Positions 58,717 through 64,000 of a DNA stretch of 64,000 bases are shown piece after piece. This DNA comes from Deltaproteobacteria bacterium (GTDB lineage: Bacteria > Desulfobacterota > Binatia > UTPRO1), in NCBI GenBank assembly GCA_020852955.1, contig JADYZW010000065.1:1-64000 (forward strand), read 5' to 3'. The position numbers were made by a program, and so were the translations under genes. The notes beneath the pieces are model-generated. The model was not told the DNA's origin and made no database searches. It saw only the letters and a list, made by a program, of their open reading frames with translations. Every line of letters starts with the position of its first letter. The stretch's first letter is position 1.

Positions 58717-61139
58717 GCCGGCCCCGTTCCGGACGACGCGCCCATGCCGCCGCCGACGCCGTGTTCGGTGCGCCGGATGATCTCATCCTGCATCTCGGGC
58801 GTGAGGTCTCCGAAGTAGGCGCAGTATCCCGAGATCCGGACGAGCAGGTGCGGATGTTGCTCGGGGTGGGCGCGCGCCTCGCGCAGGACGCCGGCGTCGA
58901 GCACGTTCGTCTGGAGCTGCATGCCGCCGCGGCGGAAGTAGGCGCCGAGCAGGGCGGCGAAGGCGGCGCGGCCGGTGCGCCCGCGAAGCGCGTGAGGATC
59001 GAAGCGCGCGTTCAGGTTGGCGCCGTTCCGGACGCTCTCGAAGTCGATCCGGTTCACGGAGTTGAAGAGCGCCGTCGGCCCCGCGCGGTCCATGCCGTCG
59101 GCGGGAGCGATGCCCGACGCGAAGGGCGCGCCGCGCCGGCGGCCGTTTGCCGAAGCGCCTGTGCGGCTGCCGAAGTACTGATGGGTCGTCATCGAGTAGA
59201 GCCCGGTGGTGTAGGGGCCGCCGCGCGTGTTGGCGTGCGCGCCGAGCGTGCGGGTGAACACCTCGACGACATAGGCGGTCCACGCGTCGGCCTCGGGTTG
59301 GTCGTTGCCGAACTTGTCGAGCCCGCGGAGGTACGCGCCCAGGTCGGCATCGGGGAGGTCGCGCTTCAGCTGATCGACCAGCGCGGGTAGCTCGATCCGC
59401 TGCTCCGCGAAGACGGCGCGCGCGATCGCGTAGAGGCTGTCGCCGGTGTCGCTGGCGCCGACGCCCTGGACCCCCGACCCGTTGTAGACGGCGCCGCCGG
59501 CGGTCGAGCACGTGCCGCGCTCGACGCACCCTGCGAGCAGCATGCTGGTGAGGGGGGTCGGATGGAACTTCCGGTGTGCGCGCTCGACGGCCTGCAGATC
59601 CCGCACCAGGCGTTCGACCTGAAAGGAGAGCTGCGTCTCGAACGCCGCGCGCACGTCGTCCATGGTGCGTAGCCGCGAAGGATGCGGCGTGCGGGCCCCG
59701 CTGCGCCGGCGCGTTCCGAAGCGCCGGCCCTCGTTGAGCGCCAGCTCGAGGACGATCGGAAGATTGAACAGCGACGCGTCGGTCGAGCCGAAGGTTCGAC
59801 CCGGCGCGACCGGCTCGACGCACCCGCAGACGGCGTAGTCCTGCGCGTCGTCGGCGGTGTATCCGTTCGCGCGTAGCGCCGGGACGATCACGGCGTCGTT
59901 GTAGAGCGCCGGAGCGTTGGCGCCGCCGCAGAGCACCTCCGCTACGCGCTCGACGTAGGGATGCGGCGCCCCCGCGTGCAGGCGGGCGTGGAAGTTCGGC
60001 TGTCGCATGCGGAGCTCGTCGGCGATCTCGAGGATGATGTAGGTGAGCTCGTTGGTCGCATCGCGCCCGGCCCGATCGGTGCCACCGATCGTGACGGCCT
60101 GGCCGCTCATGAGGCCGCCGTGCATCCGCGTCGCGGTGTCGGAGAACACCGGGACGACCTCGCAGAGCTTGATCGAGAAGGCGGCCAGCCATTCCTTGGC
60201 GCTCTCGCGATCGAGCACGCCGCGCGCGCAGTCGCGCAGGTAGTAGGGCAGCAACAGCTGATCGAGGCGCCCCGGGCTGATGCCGTTGTCGAGGCTCTCG
60301 AGATTGACGGCGATCTGGGCGAACGTGATCGACTGCACCGCCTCCGCGAACGAGCGTGCGCCGAAGCGCGGCACGCGGCGGCAGGTCGCAGCGACCAGGG
60401 CGAGCTCGGCGCGCCGCGCCGGGTCGCTCTCGCGCGCGGCGAGGCGTTCCGCGGCATCCGCGTAGCGTTCGCCGAAGCGGGCGAGGGCGTCGGCGACGAT
60501 GCCGACGCCCTCGAGGAAGGCCCATTCCTCGGAGGCGGTTCCATGGCGCCGCTGCACCGCGCGGGCCTCCTTCGCGATGCCGCTGGTGCCGATGGCGATC
60601 AGATTCGCGTAGTCGGGCACGATGTGGGCGATACCGGCGAGCTCGTTCAAGATGTAGTGCCGCGGCGCGAGCTGCTCGCGCAGGAAGGTCGCCTTGCTCC
60701 ACGGCGAGCGGTAGACGCGAAACCCCAGCATGCGCGGCGCCCAGAACGGCACGATGCGTTGCAGGGCCGCGATCTCGTCGCGCGCCACCGCCAGCGGGTT
60801 CACGCGGCGGTGGGGAAACGTCGCGATCTCACGCAGCATCGCTACGCCGTGTAGCTCGGGATAGATCGCGCCGCCGACGCGCTTCGACGAGAAGTTGCCG
60901 ACCACGAGCTCGTCGGGGTGGATGCGAACGCGTTTCCTCGCGAGGACGAGCGCGAGCGCCTCCGCGGCCTGGATCGCCCGCGGCTTCGCCCGGTTGGCGC
61001 GATTCGCAAAGTACTCCGTCCAGAGGAGCGCGCGCTCGGGGCAAACGGCGGGGGCCGCCTGTTGGACGGCGTCCTTCAGGCGCGCGATGCGCGAGGACGG
61101 GATGGCGGCGCGGCGGAACTCAGTCGCAGACGACGACAT
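58713..61139 (-). CDS. Glycyl radical enzyme (CxE-type lyase/dehydratase)
   Basis: An 808-residue member of the pyruvate formate-lyase/glycerol dehydratase superfamily. The thiyl-radical Cys440 and general-base Glu442 lie in VCGCVEP; the glycyl radical site is Gly771 in VRISGYCAYFGDLTPEMQDE. The CxE arrangement is shared by choline TMA-lyase, isethionate lyase and dehydratases, unlike PFL (Cys-Cys) or alkylsuccinate synthases, so a C-N, C-S or C-O bond-breaking or decarboxylating reaction is more likely than fumarate addition. Its activase gene overlaps by 20 bases. Substrate unknown. The enzyme should be destroyed by O2. Confidence 0.88.
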   Translation of the reverse strand: MSSSATEFRRAAIPSSRIARLKDAVQQAAPAVCPERALLWTEYFANRANRAKPRAIQAAEALALVLARKRVRIHPDELVVGNFSSKRVGGAIYPELHGVAMLREIATFPHRRVNPLAVARDEIAALQRIVPFWAPRMLGFRVYRSPWSKATFLREQLAPRHYILNELAGIAHIVPDYANLIAIGTSGIAKEARAVQRRHGTASEEWAFLEGVGIVADALARFGERYADAAERLAARESDPARRAELALVAATCRRVPRFGARSFAEAVQSITFAQIAVNLESLDNGISPGRLDQLLLPYYLRDCARGVLDRESAKEWLAAFSIKLCEVVPVFSDTATRMHGGLMSGQAVTIGGTDRAGRDATNELTYIILEIADELRMRQPNFHARLHAGAPHPYVERVAEVLCGGANAPALYNDAVIVPALRANGYTADDAQDYAVCGCVEPVAPGRTFGSTDASLFNLPIVLELALNEGRRFGTRRRSGARTPHPSRLRTMDDVRAAFETQLSFQVERLVRDLQAVERAHRKFHPTPLTSMLLAGCVERGTCSTAGGAVYNGSGVQGVGASDTGDSLYAIARAVFAEQRIELPALVDQLKRDLPDADLGAYLRGLDKFGNDQPEADAWTAYVVEVFTRTLGAHANTRGGPYTTGLYSMTTHQYFGSRTGASANGRRRGAPFASGIAPADGMDRAGPTALFNSVNRIDFESVRNGANLNARFDPHALRGRTGRAAFAALLGAYFRRGGMQLQTNVLDAGVLREARAHPEQHPHLLVRISGYCAYFGDLTPEMQDEIIRRTEHGVGGGMGASSGTGPA

Positions 61140-62025
61140 CGATGCCTTCCTTTCCGAAGCGGTGCGTGAACGGCGCGAGGGCGGCCGGATCGAGGCGCGG
61201 ACGGCCGAGGGGCGCCAGGATGGGAGCCAGGCGCGAGAGCTTGGCCTCGCCGAAGTCGTGATACGGGAGGCAGCGCAGCGTGCGGTGCCCGTGGCGCGCG
61301 AGGAAGCGAGCCGTCGCGCGCACGTTCTCGGGGTCGTCGTTCAGCCCCGGGATCACCGGCATGCGCGGCTCGACGGCGACGCCGCTCTCGGCGAGGCGGG
61401 CGAAGTTTTCGAGGATGCGCTCGTTGCCCGCGCCGGTGAGGCGCGCGTGTGCCGCGCTGTCCATGTGCTTCAGGTCGAACTGGACGAGGTCGATCCAGGG
61501 GAGGAGGGAGACGGTCTGGTCCCAGCCGAAGAGGCCGCACGTCTGCAGCACGACGTGGATGTGCTCGGCCGCGAGGCGGGGAAGCAACGCGCCGAGATAT
61601 GCGGCGTGGAGCGTCGGCTCGCCGCCCGACAACGTGACGCCGCCGCCCGACTCCTCGAAGTAGTCGCGGTCCTTCACGATCTCGCTGACGAGCGCCCCGA
61701 CCGCGTAGCGACGGCCGATCAGCCGGAGCGCGTCGTGGTGGCACGCGTCGGCGCAGCGTCCGCACGCGTCGCAGCTCGTGAAGTCGATCCGTTGCTCGGG
61801 CCCCGACAGGATGGCGCCGCGCGGGCAGGCCGCCGCGCAGCGCTGCTCCCCGGCGCAGCGATCGGGATGGAACGCCATCTCCGGCTCGCGTCGGATCGCT
61901 TCGGGATTGTGGCACCACGCGCAACGCAGGAGGCAGCCCTTGAAGAAGATCGTCGTCCGGATGCCGGGGCCGTCGTGGAGCGAGAAGCGTTGGACGTCGA
62001 CGACGGCGGGGATCACCTCGCCCAT
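61120..62025 (-). CDS. Glycyl-radical-enzyme activating enzyme (radical SAM)
   Basis: A 301-residue radical SAM activase. DVQRFSLHDGPGIRTTIFFK leads into Cys31, Cys35 and Cys38 (CLLRCAWC). Between these and the SAM-binding SGGEPTL are two ferredoxin-like [4Fe-4S] blocks (CAGEQRCAAACPRGA and CDACGRCADACHHDAL), as in most GRE activases apart from PflA. ATG 62025 is placed seven bases after a TAGTTT -10, giving a leaderless mRNA. It installs the radical on the adjacent enzyme. Confidence 0.9.
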   Translation of the reverse strand: MGEVIPAVVDVQRFSLHDGPGIRTTIFFKGCLLRCAWCHNPEAIRREPEMAFHPDRCAGEQRCAAACPRGAILSGPEQRIDFTSCDACGRCADACHHDALRLIGRRYAVGALVSEIVKDRDYFEESGGGVTLSGGEPTLHAAYLGALLPRLAAEHIHVVLQTCGLFGWDQTVSLLPWIDLVQFDLKHMDSAAHARLTGAGNERILENFARLAESGVAVEPRMPVIPGLNDDPENVRATARFLARHGHRTLRCLPYHDFGEAKLSRLAPILAPLGRPRLDPAALAPFTHRFGKEGIDVVVCD

Positions 62026-62032
62026 CGCCGAT

Positions 62033-62072
62033 AAACTACCGATCGGTAGGATGGACGACATGACGGAGGTCA
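62033..62072 (-). promoter_or_regulatory. FNR/CRP-like site, palindromic operator and -10 of the glycyl radical operon
   Basis: TGAC-GGAG-GTCA (62061-62072, plus-strand reading) is centred 28 bases before TAGTTT (minus strand, 62038-62033); ATG 62025 follows seven bases later. Between box and -10 lies the perfect palindrome CTACCGATCGGTAG (62036-62049), a TetR-style operator. Dual control by an activator and a repressor is plausible. Confidence 0.6.
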
Positions 62073-62073
62073 A

Positions 62074-62417
62074 TGTGGAGGCTGACCTTTGCGGATCACG
62101 CAGCCGGTGGGGGCACGCCGACCCGGCCCGGGCACAGCGTCACGGTGTAGGTGCAGGGCTCACCGAGGGTGAGCGGGCAGCCCTCGTCGCAGGGGTGCAC
62201 ACGCATCCGACGCCGGGACCCTGCGGCCACCCCGCGATCGGGGCGGCGACGCCGCACGTCGTGCGCCGTCCAGCAGGATGTCAGAGCGTGACGCGCTGTG
62301 TGGCGATGGGCATCGCGTGGGCGTGGGACACGGCGGTCTCCCGGATCGATCTCTCCGAAGGGCCTCGCGCCGCGTGTGAGCGCGGTGCGAGGCGTTCACG
62401 CCGTCGTATGGCCGCGG
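62074..62417. other. Gene-poor stretch with Cys-rich minus-strand frame
   Basis: No complete gene is evident. On the minus strand 62206-62096, a 36-residue frame begins MRVHPCDEGCPLTLGEPCTY and ends shortly after TVTLCPG. Its Cys spacing looks like the tail of a Cys-rich secreted protein, so it may be a remnant or the end of a gene broken upstream. The rest shows no recognised signal; a terminator for the cytochrome gene would be expected here but none is clear. Confidence 0.4.
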
Positions 62418-64000
62418 TCAGCGACAGGAGAACGTGCCGCCTTTGCGGCTCCATCGACAATGCGGGCGTGGCGTATCCGCGTCTCCGAAGCGGCGCGCGA
62501 CGCATCGCTGCGGCGCCGCGCCGAGGACGATCCGCAGTTCGAGGGCGTCGTCGCCCGGCGCGAACGGGCTCGAGCGGTCGCGGCCGCGCAGGGCGACCTC
62601 GACGCGTCCGGGGGCCGATCGGGAGAGGCGGATCGTCGCGGTGCGGACGCCGCCGTGGACGCCTTCCGGGTCGCGGTACCGCCACGTCGCGCCGTGGCGA
62701 TGGCTGCTCCACCCGACGTCGGTCAGAGGGTCGCGGACGCCGCCGGGGATGACGATGGTTTCGCGGAGGGTGCCGTCGCCGGCACGCAGTTCGACGCGGA
62801 GCCCGTGCGCGAGCGGGTCGAGCCCCTGCATCGAGGAGAGGGGGAGATCCGTCGTGGCGCGCAGCGCGAGCGTGCCGCGGTCGGCCGTGCGCGCGCCGCC
62901 GAGAACGATCCGCGATTCGGTGGTGAGGTTCCCGCCCGCGAAGGCTGGCAGGCAGCGGCCGTTCGGCGTGCAGACATCGGTGGTGCACGGGTCGCCGTCG
63001 TCGCACTCGCCGTCCGTCCGGCAGACCGGGGCCTCGACCGTCGTCGTGGCGCTCGCCATCGCGATCGGCGCGCCGCGGCCGGTCGCGATCCAGAGATCGT
63101 GCAGCGTCGTCCCGGTCGCGTCCGTCACGTTGCCGTCGCGGAGCGCCTCGATGTAGTGGCGCGGCGTGTTCTGGTAGTAGAGCGCGACCGCGGCCTGTGT
63201 GGCGCCGAAGGGGATTGCGAAGCGGACGTCGTCCCAGTGCTGCCCGTCCGCGTAGGTCGCGCCCACCACCGGCGCCCCGGCGTCGGCGTACGCCGCGTTC
63301 GCGAAGCCGCGCGGCGGGATGCGGTTGTCCTTCTCGATCGTGTCGGCAAGCGCCATGTGGGTGGTAGGTCCGGTCGGGAGCCCAGTGAGCGCCGCCGCCT
63401 CGTCGCTGAGACCGACGTGCATCTCGTAGACGACGGTCGACGACTCGTCGAGTTCGGCCGTCGCCTCGTCGTAGCGGCCGTGCTCGCCGACGAGCGCTCC
63501 GGCCTCGTCGCGGAACTCGACATTCAGCCATACGCGCCGTCCCTCGATGTGGCCGGTCGGCAGCTTGTGCCCGGTCTCGTTCGTCACCCGCACGACGAGA
63601 TGCGTGCCGTCCTGGGCGAGCGTGAGCGATGCGGCCCGCTCGAGCATGGCGACGGCGGCGTCGCGTCCGCGGGCGAGCGCGGCCTGGTCGACGTCGGGAT
63701 CGAGGCGGGTCTGCTCCGCGATCAGGTCGAGCACGGGCGCGGCGGCGCCCGCGAAGTCGTGGAGGGCGAGGTCGCCGCGGACGGTGCCGTAGACGCATCC
63801 GCGGCCGACCGCGCGCGGCATGTGGCAGTCCTGGCAGGTCGACACCACGCCGCTGCCGACGCCGCCGAAGCGTCCGCCGAGGTCGACGCCTCCGGCGGCG
63901 AAGGCGCTCAGCTTCCATTCCGTGTAGGTGCGCTCGAGCGGGAACTGCGCGCCCGGATCGTGCGTCGGGCTCTCCATGCCCATCTCGTTGTAGCGGTAGG
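62418..64000 (-). CDS. Multihaem-type c cytochrome, N-terminal part outside window
   Basis: The minus-strand frame runs to the right edge, so at least the N-terminus is missing; about 527 residues are visible. One haem motif (CQDCH) appears near the start of the visible part, followed by MPRAVGRGC. The middle has beta-rich sequence with VVRVTNETGHKLPTGHIEG, a conserved block of large cytochrome c-554-like or multihaem proteins. Later comes a Cys-rich knot CRTDGECDDGDPCTTDVC typical of secreted proteins in Myxococcota and Binatota. The C-terminus is beta-sandwich-like. It is probably an extracellular or periplasmic electron carrier. Confidence 0.7.
   Translation of the reverse strand, partial: YRYNEMGMESPTHDPGAQFPLERTYTEWKLSAFAAGGVDLGGRFGGVGSGVVSTCQDCHMPRAVGRGCVYGTVRGDLALHDFAGAAAPVLDLIAEQTRLDPDVDQAALARGRDAAVAMLERAASLTLAQDGTHLVVRVTNETGHKLPTGHIEGRRVWLNVEFRDEAGALVGEHGRYDEATAELDESSTVVYEMHVGLSDEAAALTGLPTGPTTHMALADTIEKDNRIPPRGFANAAYADAGAPVVGATYADGQHWDDVRFAIPFGATQAAVALYYQNTPRHYIEALRDGNVTDATGTTLHDLWIATGRGAPIAMASATTTVEAPVCRTDGECDDGDPCTTDVCTPNGRCLPAFAGGNLTTESRIVLGGARTADRGTLALRATTDLPLSSMQGLDPLAHGLRVELRAGDGTLRETIVIPGGVRDPLTDVGWSSHRHGATWRYRDPEGVHGGVRTATIRLSRSAPGRVEVALRGRDRSSPFAPGDDALELRIVLGAAPQRCVARRFGDADTPRPHCRWSRKGGTFSCR

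Noticed and set aside
58713..61139. Alkylsuccinate/benzylsuccinate synthase identity for the glycyl radical enzyme
   Set aside because: The CVEP (CxE) active-site motif matches lyases and dehydratases, not fumarate-adding enzymes.

Overview
The window is very GC-rich bacterial DNA with densely packed genes, many of them joined by four-base stop/start overlaps (ATGA, GTGA, once CTGA). Lgt, several lipoproteins, a periplasmic thioredoxin-like protein and c-type cytochromes point to a Gram-negative cell. Gene content (F420-type and radical SAM enzymes, acyl-CoA catabolism, NO-related genes, Cys-rich repeat in a secreted cytochrome) and base composition suggest a Deltaproteobacteria-like or uncultivated lineage such as Binatota or a relative of NC10/Rokubacteria. 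This placement is inference. No rRNA, tRNA, CRISPR array or intact insertion sequence was seen.

Layout. 1-1650: remains of a diversity-generating retroelement (target-protein C-terminus and a frameshifted, truncated reverse transcriptase) joined to the remains of a HepT/MntA toxin-antitoxin pair. 1.8-10.7 kb: DUF779 protein, a large two-domain glycosyltransferase, a heterodimeric ABC exporter, exported Pcm, and a lipoprotein aminopeptidase. 10.8-17.5 kb: two SDR oxidoreductases, then on the minus strand a transglutaminase/ABC operon, TrmL and a DUF1285 protein. 17.5-24.9 kb: lgt and a TlpA-like thioredoxin, an ACT protein, an iron-uptake operon (Tp34-like lipoprotein, FTR1, cytochrome c), a CtpA protease and a YibQ-type deacetylase. 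25-32.1 kb: housekeeping genes (xseA, xseB, ispA, tlyA, rpoZ) and a dnaJ-merR-rpoH heat-shock operon. 32.2-41.9 kb: a TetR/riboflavin kinase/membrane protein/MIP18 operon, divergent to a fatty or aromatic acyl-CoA degradation operon, then NnrS and a TetR gene. 42-51.6 kb: an LLM oxidoreductase, two radical SAM proteins, hemerythrin, sulfotransferase, and a ferredoxin plus di-iron oxygenase pair. 50.8-52.9 kb: TetR, a small zinc ribbon and an acyl-CoA dehydrogenase. 52.9-62 kb: the most interesting part, described next. 62.4-64 kb: a multihaem-type cytochrome running off the window.

The 53-62 kb block. A qNOR-family protein of 806 residues has His-Asn where quinol NO reductases have the His-His iron ligands, and it lacks the acidic residue expected in the quinol site. 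This is the pattern reported for NO dismutase (Nod), which makes O2 and N2 from NO. It sits in an operon with a di-iron ferritin-like oxygenase candidate and a sterol-carrier-like protein. Directly upstream on the same strand is a second operon with a glycyl radical enzyme, its activase and an enoyl-CoA hydratase. A second, related di-iron protein with a P450-type ferredoxin lies at 48.2-49.4 kb. All three operons carry a TGAC-N4-GTCA box 28-29 bases upstream of a TAG-type -10 element, which looks like one FNR/CRP-class regulon. My hypothesis is a hydrocarbon- or sterol-degrading organism that uses internally generated oxygen under denitrifying, anoxic conditions.

Transcription signals. Several genes have a -10 element only 6-8 bases before the start codon, so leaderless mRNAs seem common. 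At least two genes appear to use CTG starts.
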